DNA from: Mucilaginibacter sp. L3T2-6
GTDB taxonomy: Bacteria; Bacteroidota; Bacteroidia; Sphingobacteriales; Sphingobacteriaceae
Length of the DNA stretch: 64,000 nucleotides
Reading direction: 5' to 3'
Assembly (NCBI RefSeq): GCF_030519355.1
Contig: NZ_JAUMKC010000009.1
Span: forward strand, 1-64,000
Below are positions 52,639 through 61,875 of the stretch, piece by piece (within the stretch, counting starts at the first letter, position 1; each line of letters starts with the position of its first letter). Made by a program: the position numbers and the translations under genes. Below the pieces are notes generated by a model. The model searched no databases. It saw nothing but the letters and a program-made list of their open reading frames with translations, and had not been told where the DNA came from.

Positions 52639-53893
52639 TTTGCAGGTATGGTTTTTTAATAGCGTATTCGTACATCAGCACAGCGCTGGTTTCAACTATC
52701 AGGGTAAACGATCCAATAGCTAAGGCCCCGCCGATGTTGACCAGAACGAATGCTACGATCACCGATTCAATAAACAGCAACACAGCGATACGAAAAATAA
52801 AGTTGGTGTAATTTTTCAACAGCAGATCCAGCACATTCAATACGTTCAATGCTGACATAACCGGTACAAGGGCCATCACCCTTAAAATTAAAATAGCCGT
52901 AATATTATGCTCTTTCGATAAAATGAATATGATGGGGTCCGCCAGTGTAATAATAACAACCGAGCCTGCCAAAAAAACACCAGCCAGCAAGTATTTGGTT
53001 TTTTTGCGATAGACGTTCCAAAGCGTAGTACTTTGTTGAAACAGCCGTGCTGCGTTGGGGTAAATAGCATTTGAAACTGTGATAAGCAGGATCCTGCACT
53101 GCCCTATAATTTTATCGCAGAGCGTGTAGGGGCCTAATAAGGCGGCCAATCCCCAGCGTGGCAGTACAAAAATGATAATGGATTGCTGCAGGTTAACAGA
53201 GATATTATTTACGGTGAGGTAAAAATTATCCTTTCCAATATTTATCAGTTCATTAAGAGAAGGAAATCTGAACCTCAGACCATATTGTCTGCCAAAATAA
53301 ATTAACAACCCCAAGTAAGTAATTGCATTCGCCCCTCCGAGAATAAAATTCACCCAAATAGAGTCTGCCGGGCTTTTGATAAATATAAAAACGGCAATAA
53401 TTGTGGCGATGTTTGACAGCAGGTTTAACAGGTTAAACAACTTCAGTCGTTCGGCGCCGATAAAAAAACAAAGCGGGTTGATTACTTCGGCAAGTGCGAT
53501 AGGAATTGAAAACAGGATATAGGGATAATAATCCATTTTAACCCATTGAAGCACAACCAGTAGTACAATATATAATGCGAAAATTATAACTCTGATAAAA
53601 AGATTACTGTAAAAGACGGGACTTAATTTTTTTGAGTCTTTAATATGAAAGGCAACGTCGCGCACTCCTGATTGTCCGGTGCCATAATTAATTACCGAAC
53701 CTGCTAATTGTGAGAACTTGCTGGCAAACATGATGATCCCAAACTCCTTAATGCCAATAATGCGGGTGATGATAGGTATCAATAACATAAGCAGCAGTAC
53801 ATTTGAGATTTGTATGCTACTTAAATTTAAAAAGTTGGCAATAATATTGGTAGCCTTTAATTTATTGTAATAATACTTTGCGTTACGTTTCAA
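52631..53893 (-). CDS. oligosaccharide flippase (Wzx-like)
   Basis: 420 aa membrane protein with 11-12 hydrophobic segments in the MATE/Polysacc_synt fold: FLNLSSIQISNVLLLMLLIP, GVRDVAFHIKDSKKLSP and GPYTLCDKIIGQCR. Translocates lipid-linked repeat units to the periplasm. First gene of the minus-strand operon (flippase, GT2, Wzy-like, acyltransferase, GT4), all within 10 bases of or overlapping each other. Lower GC than the flanking housekeeping genes. Confidence 0.9.
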   Translation of the reverse strand: MKRNAKYYYNKLKATNIIANFLNLSSIQISNVLLLMLLIPIITRIIGIKEFGIIMFASKFSQLAGSVINYGTGQSGVRDVAFHIKDSKKLSPVFYSNLFIRVIIFALYIVLLVVLQWVKMDYYPYILFSIPIALAEVINPLCFFIGAERLKLFNLLNLLSNIATIIAVFIFIKSPADSIWVNFILGGANAITYLGLLIYFGRQYGLRFRFPSLNELINIGKDNFYLTVNNISVNLQQSIIIFVLPRWGLAALLGPYTLCDKIIGQCRILLITVSNAIYPNAARLFQQSTTLWNVYRKKTKYLLAGVFLAGSVVIITLADPIIFILSKEHNITAILILRVMALVPVMSALNVLNVLDLLLKNYTNFIFRIAVLLFIESVIVAFVLVNIGGALAIGSFTLIVETSAVLMYEYAIKKPYLQNA

Positions 53894-54178
53894 TAGATAC
53901 AGATTGAGGGCAAATTTAATTGAATTTACTTAAATGCCGTTTGTTTTACAATTAATCGCCTTAGTAGTTTGGCTTAAGCCGGGTATGGATATTTTTATAC
54001 CGTGGGCTAACCAACAACAATTTTTCATTTAAAAGCCAATTGGTATTATTTTAAGTAGTGGTTTTAGACAAATGTAGATGCAGGCCTGACCCCTAAAACG
54101 GCCATGCCTGCTGCAATGCATATTCTGCGTCGCTAAGCCAGCCAGAATATTTATATTCGTAAATTATTAAATTTACTT
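53894..54178. other. divergent intergenic region of the polysaccharide locus
   Basis: 285 bases between the flippase (-) and the 2OG oxygenase (+). AT-rich, with a 6-bp inverted pair GCAGGC (54080-54085)/GCCTGC (54106-54111). No exact TAnnTTTG box on the + strand near the start and no gene. Confidence 0.35.
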
Positions 54179-55006
54179 ATGAATTTTCTAAACCCGGAAA
54201 TAGAAGACCTGCAACAACTCGCCAGAGATAAACAGCAGGAATATCTCAACGCCAAACCTTTCCCAAGCATCGTTTTCGATAATTTTTTTAATGAAGAGAT
54301 TTTAACACAGGTGTTGAATGATTTTCCGGATTTGTCAAAAAAGAAGGATGTAATAACTTACGATAATCATAACGAGAAAAAATTTGAAGCTAAAGGTGAA
54401 AGATATTTTAGCGATGTAACCAAAGCATTTGCTCATTATCTTAACTCGCAACCAATACTTGAGTTTTTACAGGAACTGACTAGCATTAAGGAAATTTTAT
54501 TGCCGGACCCGTATTTTGTAGGCGGCGGTTATCATGAAATTAAGCCAGGCGGCCTGCTAAAAGTTCATGCCGATTTTAATAAGCATGATTTCACCAAACT
54601 TGATCGCCGAATTAATCTGCTTGTTTATCTTAATAAAGACTGGGAGGACAGTTACGGCGGGCATTTCGAGTTGTGGGACGAGCAAATGACCAAATCACAC
54701 AGAAAAGTGTTACCCATATTTAATCGCGTGGCTATTTTTTCGACCACCGATTTTTCTTATCATGGTCATCCTGATCCGCTTACATGCCCTCCGGATAGGA
54801 GCCGCAAATCTTTGGCTTTATATTATTATTCCAATGGCAGGCCTAAAGGTGAGATCAGCAATAAAACACATGGAACGCTCTTTAAAGGCAGAAATAAGAA
54901 TGATATAGAAAAGGAGCCGCTAACTCTAAGAGACATAGTAGCAGACATTATGCCACCGGTATTGGTACGCACAGCTAAGAAACTGATAAAGCGTAATAAT
55001 AACTAA
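54179..55006 (+). CDS. 2OG-Fe(II) oxygenase family protein
   Basis: 275 aa. Iron triad H-x-D in KVHADFNKHD with distal H in FSYHGHPDPL and the 2-oxoglutarate Arg in DRSRKSLALYYYSNGRP; a prolyl-4-hydroxylase-like domain. Such enzymes in surface-polysaccharide loci may hydroxylate a sugar, lipid or protein; the target is not known. Upstream of rfbD on the same strand, 82 bases away. Confidence 0.87.
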   Translation: MNFLNPEIEDLQQLARDKQQEYLNAKPFPSIVFDNFFNEEILTQVLNDFPDLSKKKDVITYDNHNEKKFEAKGERYFSDVTKAFAHYLNSQPILEFLQELTSIKEILLPDPYFVGGGYHEIKPGGLLKVHADFNKHDFTKLDRRINLLVYLNKDWEDSYGGHFELWDEQMTKSHRKVLPIFNRVAIFSTTDFSYHGHPDPLTCPPDRSRKSLALYYYSNGRPKGEISNKTHGTLFKGRNKNDIEKEPLTLRDIVADIMPPVLVRTAKKLIKRNNN

Positions 55007-55088
55007 ATTATTAATAAGTCGAATTGTAAAATTGTAGGCATATTTGCCTGACAATCGCTTTTGCGGTTGTTAAACAAAAACATTTTAG

Positions 55089-55940
55089 ATGAAGAACATT
55101 TTGGTTTTTGGCGCTTCAGGTCAGTTAGGGCAATGCATAAAAAATGTAGCTGCTGAAAAAAACATTACACCGTTTTTTCCTGACGAAAGCGAGGCTAATA
55201 TTTTAGACACCGATGCGCTGAAGCGGCTTTTTGAACAGCACCGGCCCGGCTGGATAATCAATTGCGCTGCTTATACGGCTGTAGATAAGGCTGAAGAGGA
55301 GGCTGAAATTGCAGAAAAGGTTAATAAGACCGGCGCAAAGAACTTAGCCGTGCTTTGCAAGGAATATAATGCGGTGCTGATTCATATTTCAACCGATTTT
55401 GTCTTTAAGGGCGACATATCCAGGCCGCTGAAAGAAACCGACGCAGCCAGTCCAATAAGCGTTTACGGGCAAACCAAATTGGATGGGGAATTGGCTGTTG
55501 CCGCCGCGCTTGATAAACACTTTATCATCCGGACAGGCTGGTTATACTCCGAATATGCCAACAACTTTGTTAAGACCATGTTGCGGCTGGGAAGCGAACG
55601 AAGCGAGCTAAAGATTATAGCCGACCAGGTAGGCACACCAACCTATGCCATCGACCTCGCAGGCTTTATCTTGAATATTATTGAGAATAATAGCGACGCT
55701 TATGGAACTTACCATTACAGTAATGAGGGAGTGACTTCCTGGTTTGATTTTGCCCGTGCGGTATTTGATATATCCGGAATTAAGGTGAAAGCTATTCCAA
55801 TTCGTACAGACGAATATATCACCAAAGCAAGCCGTCCGGCTTATTCGGTGATGGACAAAAGCAAGGCTAAGCAAACATTTGGTATCGAAATACCTTATTG
55901 GAGGGATAGCCTGGCGATTTGTTTAAACAGACTTAAATAA
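55089..55940 (+). CDS. rfbD: dTDP-4-dehydrorhamnose reductase
   Basis: 283 aa. [33 protein letters not shown] and YGQTKLDGE (catalytic Tyr and Lys) are canonical. Last step of dTDP-L-rhamnose synthesis: NADPH reduction of dTDP-4-keto-rhamnose. Ten bases before rfbA. The dehydratase (rfbB) and epimerase (rfbC) are absent from the window and must be elsewhere. Confidence 0.95.
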   Translation: MKNILVFGASGQLGQCIKNVAAEKNITPFFPDESEANILDTDALKRLFEQHRPGWIINCAAYTAVDKAEEEAEIAEKVNKTGAKNLAVLCKEYNAVLIHISTDFVFKGDISRPLKETDAASPISVYGQTKLDGELAVAAALDKHFIIRTGWLYSEYANNFVKTMLRLGSERSELKIIADQVGTPTYAIDLAGFILNIIENNSDAYGTYHYSNEGVTSWFDFARAVFDISGIKVKAIPIRTDEYITKASRPAYSVMDKSKAKQTFGIEIPYWRDSLAICLNRLK

Positions 55941-55950
55941 CACTTATTAC

Positions 55951-56811
55951 ATGAAAGGAATAATTTTAGCGGGAGGGTCGGGCACAAGGCTTTACCCAAT
56001 CACCCGTGCAATCAGTAAACAACTGATGCCGATTTACGACAAACCGATGATCTATTACCCGCTATCGGTTTTAATGGGTGCCGGCATACGCGAAATATTA
56101 ATAATCACCACTCCTGAAGATAACGAAAGCTTTAAGCGCCTGTTAGGCAACGGCGAGGACCTGGGCTGCGATTTTCATTACGCCATACAGGAAAAGCCTA
56201 ACGGCCTGGCGCAAGCTTTTGTGATAGGCGAGGAGTTTATCGGCGGAGATAAGGTTGCTCTTATTTTGGGTGATAATATTTTCTATGGAACAGGATTCAG
56301 CGAGCTGATACGCACTTTTAATGATGTAGACGGCGCCGCGATTTTTGCTTACCCGGTTGCCGACCCTGAACGCTACGGCGTTGTGGAATTTGATAAGGAT
56401 TTCAGGGCGTTATCTATCGAAGAGAAACCGGAAAAGCCAAAGTCAAACTTTGCCGTGCCCGGCCTTTATTTTTACGATAACCAGGTGGTAGAGATCGCTA
56501 AAAATCTGAAACCATCACCCCGGGGCGAATACGAGATTACAGATGTTAATAAGCATTACCTCACGAAAGGTGATTTGCATGTAGGCGTGATGGACAGAGG
56601 TACCGCCTGGCTGGATACAGGTACTTTCGATTCTTTAAGCGATGCCTCTGAATACGTGCGGGTTATTGAAAAGCGTCAGGCCACCAAAATTGGCTGTATC
56701 GAAGAGGTGGCTTATCGCCAGGGATTTATTGGTAGCGAGCAGCTTGAGATATTAGTTAACAAGTATATCAAGAGTGGATACGGATTATACCTGAAAACCT
56801 TGCTTGATTAA
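55951..56811 (+). CDS. rfbA: glucose-1-phosphate thymidylyltransferase
   Basis: 286 aa. [18 protein letters not shown] is the nucleotide-binding signature; [25 protein letters not shown] and [10 protein letters not shown] follow. Makes dTDP-glucose from dTTP and glucose-1-P, the first step for dTDP-rhamnose. Converges on miaA; 146 bases separate them with no clear terminator hairpin. Confidence 0.97.
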   Translation: MKGIILAGGSGTRLYPITRAISKQLMPIYDKPMIYYPLSVLMGAGIREILIITTPEDNESFKRLLGNGEDLGCDFHYAIQEKPNGLAQAFVIGEEFIGGDKVALILGDNIFYGTGFSELIRTFNDVDGAAIFAYPVADPERYGVVEFDKDFRALSIEEKPEKPKSNFAVPGLYFYDNQVVEIAKNLKPSPRGEYEITDVNKHYLTKGDLHVGVMDRGTAWLDTGTFDSLSDASEYVRVIEKRQATKIGCIEEVAYRQGFIGSEQLEILVNKYIKSGYGLYLKTLLD

Positions 56812-56957
56812 CTTTTCACGGCTAATTTTAACCTGATAATCGTTAGATTTTTTCATCGCTGGGCGACGGAACCTTATTTCTATGCTTCACGAACGTGTAA
56901 CCGGTGTATTGTAAAACGGCAAGGCTTTTCGCGCATTCTTCGCTTGTAAGTCAATTT

Positions 56958-57842
56958 TTAATTAGTCCTCTTAATTATTTCCTTTGCTGCTGCTGTTGCA
57001 TCCACCCAACCAATCTCCGTATCTCTTCCAAACCAGGTTATTTGGCGTTTGGCAAAGCGGCGGGTATTTTGTTTGATCAGTTCGATAGCAGTAGATAAAT
57101 CGGTTTTACCATCGAAATAATCAAACAATTCGGTGTAGCCTACAGTGTTTAAGGCATTCAGATGCCGGTAGGGCAGTAGTGATTGTACTTCCTCAACCAA
57201 ACCGTCCTTCACCATGACATCAACACGGCTATTAATGCGGTAGTATAATACTTCGCGCGGCAAATTCAATCCAAATTTAAGAATGCGGAATGGCCGCTTA
57301 TTTACAGCAGACGTGCGAAACGAAGAAAATGGTTTGCCTGTTCCTTCAAAGACTTCCAGGGCACGAGCCACACGTTGAGGATTGTTGATGTCTGCCTGAG
57401 CGTAATAGTCGGGATCTGCAATTTTTAACTTTTCCTGAAGATAGAGAAGTCCTTGGTTTTCAAGCTCCTGATTTAATCGCTGCCTTATTTTTGGATCGAT
57501 ATCTGGAAATTCATCAAAGCCCTCGCAAACAGCTTTAATAAATAAACCGGAGCCGCCTGCCAACACCACGACCCTGTGAGCCTTGAATAGTTCGTTTAAT
57601 AAAGCCAGTGCTTGCTTTTCATATTTCCCGGCAGTGTAATTTTCGGTAATAGAAAGCGTATTAATGAAATAATGCTTTACTGCAGCTAATTCCTGGGCAT
57701 TTGGCTTCGCCGTTCCGATGCTCATTTCCCGATAAAACTGTCTTGAATCCGCAGAAACAACCACCGTCTCAAAATGCCGTGCAACTTCAATAGCGGCCGC
57801 TGTTTTACCGGATGCAGTAGGTCCGGCAATAACTATAAGCAT
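56958..57842 (-). CDS. miaA: tRNA dimethylallyltransferase MiaA
   Basis: 294 aa from MLIVIAGP (57842). An in-frame start 11 codons earlier (MDHGLSPMDYP) is encoded by the flanking family A repeat and is unlikely. Walker A GPTASGKT, SADSRQFYREMSIGTAKP, and QRVARALEVFEGTGKPFSSF are MiaA hallmarks. Isopentenylates A37 of tRNAs reading UNN codons. Confidence 0.95.
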   Translation of the reverse strand: MLIVIAGPTASGKTAAAIEVARHFETVVVSADSRQFYREMSIGTAKPNAQELAAVKHYFINTLSITENYTAGKYEKQALALLNELFKAHRVVVLAGGSGLFIKAVCEGFDEFPDIDPKIRQRLNQELENQGLLYLQEKLKIADPDYYAQADINNPQRVARALEVFEGTGKPFSSFRTSAVNKRPFRILKFGLNLPREVLYYRINSRVDVMVKDGLVEEVQSLLPYRHLNALNTVGYTELFDYFDGKTDLSTAIELIKQNTRRFAKRQITWFGRDTEIGWVDATAAAKEIIKRTN

Positions 57843-57936
57843 GGGATAGTCCATAGGCGATAGACCATGGTCCATAGTAAAATTGTTTGTTGTTACATTA
57901 AGTACTATGGACTATGGTCCATGGTCTGTCGGCTAA
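57843..57936. repeat. family A inverted repeat before miaA
   Basis: ATAGTCCATAGGCGATAGACC (from 57846, running through GACCATGGTCCATAGT) faces ACTATGGACTATGGTCCATGG (about 57903-57923); the arms are long approximate reverse complements with a ~22-base AT-rich loop. Located between the pRiA4b-like gene stop and the miaA start on the minus strand. Confidence 0.8.
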
Positions 57937-58599
57937 TTAATAATCGTCGCTGCTGCCATGACGGCTTTCATCCTCATAATTTTCGTCATCGGAAAATTCA
58001 TTGCCGAATTCATCTTCTTCATCTTCCTCCTCATCACTGCCACTTAGTTTTGGCGTTGTAACGTCCTCATCTACGCTCTCGCTCATTTCAGCAAACTCGT
58101 CGGCATCTTCCTCTCCGATAGCCATTTCATTCAGGAAGTCGAAATCATCACCTTCAGGATTGGCCACGGGTGTATTCAATACATTGCCGAACTGTTTAGG
58201 CGCTTCACCGATGGACTTGATAACGGCAGGATAACTAACCCCCGGCGTCTCATCCAGGATGATTTTCATCAGTTCTACATGAAAATCAAAAGGACGGTCG
58301 AAATTAAAAGTATAATAAAATTTTTGATGTGGGTCGTCAATGCGGCTGAGCAGTTTTACCTTATCCATAAGCACGCAGCCCCGATCAATTCTTCGCTGAT
58401 TGGGCATATAAGTGATTTCCTCACCTTTAATCCACTGGTCATTGCTTACGTAAAATGAGGAAGGATATTCAGGATTATAACCGGTTGATTGATGAATCGC
58501 CCTGTGAAGGTCTTCAAATGTTTGGTTCGATCTGATATCGATTTCTCTTATCACATCATCGTAGTCTTCAAAAGCAACTCTGAATCTGTATAACGCCAT
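57937..58599 (-). CDS. plasmid pRiA4b ORF-3-like family protein with acidic tail
   Basis: 220 aa. N-terminal ~150 residues match the pRiA4b_Orf3-like/IS1096 TnpR-like domain (YRFRVAFEDYDDVIREIDIR, FEDLHRAIHQSTGYN). Residues about 155-220 are strongly acidic (SGSDEEEDEEDEFGNEFSDD), ending GSSDDY, which is not part of the domain. No catalytic residues known; chromosomal copies are common in Bacteroidota between miaA and cca-like genes. Confidence 0.82.
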   Translation of the reverse strand: MALYRFRVAFEDYDDVIREIDIRSNQTFEDLHRAIHQSTGYNPEYPSSFYVSNDQWIKGEEITYMPNQRRIDRGCVLMDKVKLLSRIDDPHQKFYYTFNFDRPFDFHVELMKIILDETPGVSYPAVIKSIGEAPKQFGNVLNTPVANPEGDDFDFLNEMAIGEEDADEFAEMSESVDEDVTTPKLSGSDEEEDEEDEFGNEFSDDENYEDESRHGSSDDY

Positions 58600-58640
58600 T
58601 GTATAAGTATAGATTTTTTACAAAATTAATAATGTTTTAA

Positions 58641-58677
58641 GCATTTCGGAATTCGGATTTTCGATTTCGGAATTCGC
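58641..58677. repeat. family B direct repeat upstream of the pRiA4b-like gene
   Basis: ATTTCGGAATTCG occurs twice as an exact direct repeat (58643-58655 and 58664-58676), separated by GATTTTC-like sequence; each copy is a near palindrome. In the gap between cca and the pRiA4b-like gene. Confidence 0.6.
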
Positions 58678-58712
58678 AATCTTTGATCGTTAATTAGAAA
58701 TCGTAAATTAAA

Positions 58713-60122
58713 TCATGGCTTTCCCACAACTTTTAAGCCAATTTCGGCCCCTTTTGCAATTGTATAAGCAATGGCTTCATCGCGCGAGTTGGGAATCTCA
58801 CCCTCCAGTATTGCTTCGCGTATCTGGTTTTTGATAATCCCGACTTCCCGGCCTTCCTTGATACCGAAGAGTTCCATAATATCGTTACCTGTCACGGGGG
58901 GCTGCCAGTTGCGAACTTTATCGCGTTCCTCAACATCTTTTAGTTTCTGTTGTACCAGCTCAAAGTTGCTGCGATATTTTTTTATTTTATATTCATTTTT
59001 GGTGGTGATGTCTGCTTTACACAACAGCATCAGGCTTTCAATGTCCTCGCCTGCATCAAAAAGTAAACGCCTAACCGCCGAATCAGTAACAATTGACTGC
59101 GCCAAAACTATAGGCCGTAAGTGCAGTTGTACCATTTTTTGTACAAACTTCATCTTATCGTTCATGGGCAGTTTTAGCTGGGCAAATATTTTTGGAACCA
59201 TGCGCGCACCTTTATCTTCATGGCCGTGAAATGTCCATCCATGTCCAGGCTCGAAACGTTTGGTAGGTGGTTTTGCAATATCATGCAATATGGCGGCCCA
59301 GCGCAGCCAAAGGTCGTCGGTGGTCTCACAAATATTATCCAGCACCTGCAGGGTATGATAAAAATTGTCCTTATGGCTTTTTCCGTCAATGTAGTCCACG
59401 CCGTGAAGGGCTGTCATCAACGGGAATATTTTATGCAGCAAGCCTGTGTCGAACAAATATTTAAAACCAATTGATGGTTTGGCCGATAAAATAATTTTAT
59501 TCAGTTCATCGGTTATCCGTTCCTGCGAAATAATACCGATTCGTTCTGCATTGTTTCTAATTGCGGACACGGCCAGATCATCAATCCTGAAATTAAGCTG
59601 GGTAGCGAAGCGGATGGCCCGCATCATGCGCAGCGGATCATCAGAAAAGGTCTCGGCAGGATCAAGCGGCGTGCGGATAAGCTTATTATCTAAATCGGCA
59701 ATACCATTAAATGGGTCCAGTAGTTCACCATAATTATCAGGATGCAGTGATATCGCCAATGCGTTGATAGTAAAATCCCTGCGTTTTTGGTCGTCATCAA
59801 GTGTGCCGTTTTCAACTATAGGCTTGCGCGAGTCACGACGGTATGATTCTTTGCGGGCGCCTACAAACTCAATCTCCAGATCCTGGTATTTCAATGATGC
59901 GGTGCCGAAATTCTTAAATACCGAGACCTTTACTTTAAGCTTCTTCCCAACGCTTTCTGCAAAATCAATCCCATTACCCACAACTACTATATCTATATCC
60001 TTAGATGGCCGCCGCAGGAAAATATCGCGCACGAACCCGCCAATCGCAAAAGCCTGTACATTTTGTTCAGCAGCAAGCTTTGAAATAATAGAAAATACAG
60101 GGTTATTTAAATGCTTGACCAC
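58713..60122 (-). CDS. cca: CCA tRNA nucleotidyltransferase / HD domain protein
   Basis: 469 aa. Class II nucleotidyltransferase head ([28 protein letters not shown] catalytic Asp pair), [13 protein letters not shown] and [12 protein letters not shown], then an HD domain ([17 protein letters not shown]) and a C-terminal helical tail. Adds CCA to tRNA 3' ends, with a possible phosphohydrolase activity from the HD domain. Could be a poly(A) polymerase relative, though the length and organism favour CCA. Confidence 0.9.
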   Translation of the reverse strand: MVKHLNNPVFSIISKLAAEQNVQAFAIGGFVRDIFLRRPSKDIDIVVVGNGIDFAESVGKKLKVKVSVFKNFGTASLKYQDLEIEFVGARKESYRRDSRKPIVENGTLDDDQKRRDFTINALAISLHPDNYGELLDPFNGIADLDNKLIRTPLDPAETFSDDPLRMMRAIRFATQLNFRIDDLAVSAIRNNAERIGIISQERITDELNKIILSAKPSIGFKYLFDTGLLHKIFPLMTALHGVDYIDGKSHKDNFYHTLQVLDNICETTDDLWLRWAAILHDIAKPPTKRFEPGHGWTFHGHEDKGARMVPKIFAQLKLPMNDKMKFVQKMVQLHLRPIVLAQSIVTDSAVRRLLFDAGEDIESLMLLCKADITTKNEYKIKKYRSNFELVQQKLKDVEERDKVRNWQPPVTGNDIMELFGIKEGREVGIIKNQIREAILEGEIPNSRDEAIAYTIAKGAEIGLKVVGKP

Positions 60123-60234
60123 AGATTTTTATTTTTTGGGATTTCGCCAATCGGCTTCGGATTTAGTGTTTTTTTTATGGATTAACGCGGCTTTTAACTT
60201 AACCCAATTCAATCAGCCTAATAAACTCACTCAA

Positions 60235-60801
60235 CTAACGTCGCAAAAATTCAAATTTCCCGTCAGGGGCTAAACGCATAATGGTAGATGGTGTTTTAAT
60301 CTCTTTGCTATGCTGGTCAATGTCAACAACATAGTCCACGCCCTTTACAATTTCTTCGTCGATCTGTGAAAAATACTGCGGCGATGGTTTGCCACTCACA
60401 TTGGCGGATGTAGATACCAGGGGCTTTTTCATGCGCTGTATCAGTTGCCGGCAAAACTCATGCTTGCAAACTCTTACACCTACGCTGCCGTCAGCAGCGA
60501 TCAGGGCCGGTGATATATTTTTAGCACCGGGCATCACCAGCGTCAACGGGTTCTCTGCATATTCTATCAAATCGTAGGCAAGAGGGTTAACATCACTGAT
60601 ATAGCTTTCCAGCTTATTTTCCGTATCAAGCAAAATAATCATGCTCTTGGCCTCGTCTCGCTGTTTCAGTTGAAAAATCCGTTTTACTGCATCGGTATTG
60701 GTAGCATCGCAGCCTACCCCCCAGATGGTATCAGTAGGGTAAAGGATGATTCCTCCATTCTTAATAACTTCGAAAGCCTTTGCAACTTCGTCTCTAAGCA
60801 T
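60235..60801 (-). CDS. L-threonylcarbamoyladenylate synthase (TsaC/Sua5 family)
   Basis: 188 aa, YrdC-domain only. GGIILYPTDTIWGVGCDATN, RIFQLKQRDEAKSMI and STSANVSGKPSP are typical. Makes threonylcarbamoyl-AMP for the t6A37 tRNA modification. Overlaps the GT9 gene by 8 bases, so translationally coupled. Lacks the C-terminal Sua5 domain, so it is TsaC-like in layout. Confidence 0.93.
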   Translation of the reverse strand: MLRDEVAKAFEVIKNGGIILYPTDTIWGVGCDATNTDAVKRIFQLKQRDEAKSMIILLDTENKLESYISDVNPLAYDLIEYAENPLTLVMPGAKNISPALIAADGSVGVRVCKHEFCRQLIQRMKKPLVSTSANVSGKPSPQYFSQIDEEIVKGVDYVVDIDQHSKEIKTPSTIMRLAPDGKFEFLRR

Positions 60802-61786
60802 GGGGCAAATATACGCTCAAAGCCTTAATCATTTCTAATTCGTCCAAAAGTTCCATGCATTTGGGTATGCCGTACAGCTTGCAGGTGTTTTGTACGCAAG
60901 GCTCGCAATCCAGTTTACCCGTGCGTATGATAGTTAAATACTGCTTATTGTAAGGTGCAGTATTGTCCTCATTACCGGCGCCAAACAGCACAATTGCGGG
61001 TAAGCCCACACTATTAGCCAAGTGTGCGGGGCCGGAATCGGTTGTCAATATCGCCGCCGAATTAGCCATCAATTTCGCCAATCCCAGTAAATCGGTTTTA
61101 CCGGCGGCGTTTTCAATCATGGTTTTATTTCTTACGCCGGCAATAATTTCGTCTGCAAATGCAGCCTCTTTAGGTGAGCCAATGAATGTAAAGTTTACAC
61201 CTGCGAATGTTTGGGTAAGCAGCGTTACAATAGCCTGCGCCTTTTTTAGCGGCATCCTGCGCGATTGCGCCTCCGAATTAAAATTAATAAGCACCCGGTT
61301 GTCTGCCTTCTGAAATGGTAAAACGTTGGCATTCAGTTTTACCTGTCTGTTAGTTACAGCTTTCCCGGTAAACTGTTCTAATAAATAGATATACTCATCA
61401 ACGCGATGGACATTTTTAGGAGGCTTAAAAGAGTCGGTCAGCATGAAGAATCCGCCTTCTTTACCATAGCCAACACGCCTTTTTGCACGGGTAGCCCAGG
61501 CTAATGTGATAGATGAAAGAGAGGAAGGCAGGTTAAAAAAAAGATCGTATTTTTCGGAACGAAGACTCTTTCCAAAATGATAAACACCACTCAATCCTTT
61601 ATGATCCAGCTTTGAAAAAAGATGCACCTTATTTATTCCGGGAATTAATGCTGCAATGCCTGACAGTTCTTTTTTAACGATGACGTCAATCCCGGCATCC
61701 GGATAAAGTGATCTCACTCCTGCCACAAATGCGGTACTCATCACCACATCGCCGAGCCAATTGGGAAGCCGCAGTAGGATTTTCAT
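60794..61786 (-). CDS. glycosyltransferase family 9 (heptosyltransferase-like)
   Basis: 330 aa from MKILLRLPNWLGDVVMS (61786); a start 8 codons earlier is possible but not supported by a ribosome binding site. TTDSGPAHLANSVGLPAIVLFG and the GNEDNTAP loop are GT9 donor-site motifs; the sequence after them carries C-E-P-C-V-Q-N-T-C, a short Cys cluster. Likely a lipopolysaccharide core heptosyl/KDO-linked sugar transferase. Downstream of dapD across a hairpin. Confidence 0.88.
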   Translation of the reverse strand: MKILLRLPNWLGDVVMSTAFVAGVRSLYPDAGIDVIVKKELSGIAALIPGINKVHLFSKLDHKGLSGVYHFGKSLRSEKYDLFFNLPSSLSSITLAWATRAKRRVGYGKEGGFFMLTDSFKPPKNVHRVDEYIYLLEQFTGKAVTNRQVKLNANVLPFQKADNRVLINFNSEAQSRRMPLKKAQAIVTLLTQTFAGVNFTFIGSPKEAAFADEIIAGVRNKTMIENAAGKTDLLGLAKLMANSAAILTTDSGPAHLANSVGLPAIVLFGAGNEDNTAPYNKQYLTIIRTGKLDCEPCVQNTCKLYGIPKCMELLDELEMIKALSVYLPHA

Positions 61787-61820
61787 GGTTAGTGAAATAG
61801 TGGGTTGCAAGTGGTTGGTT

Positions 61821-61862
61821 GTGAGCAGAAAGCGGGCAGCTATTTTACCGCTTTCTGCTCAC
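61821..61862 (-). terminator. perfect 15-bp hairpin after dapD
   Basis: GTGAGCAGAAAGCGG (61821-61835) and CCGCTTTCTGCTCAC (61848-61862) are exact reverse complements around a 12-base loop, with further weaker GTTGTGA/TCACAAC pairing outside. Same style as the other word-like intergenic hairpins but a different word; could terminate or attenuate dapD transcription. Confidence 0.75.
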
Positions 61863-61875
61863 CGTTCACAACTCA

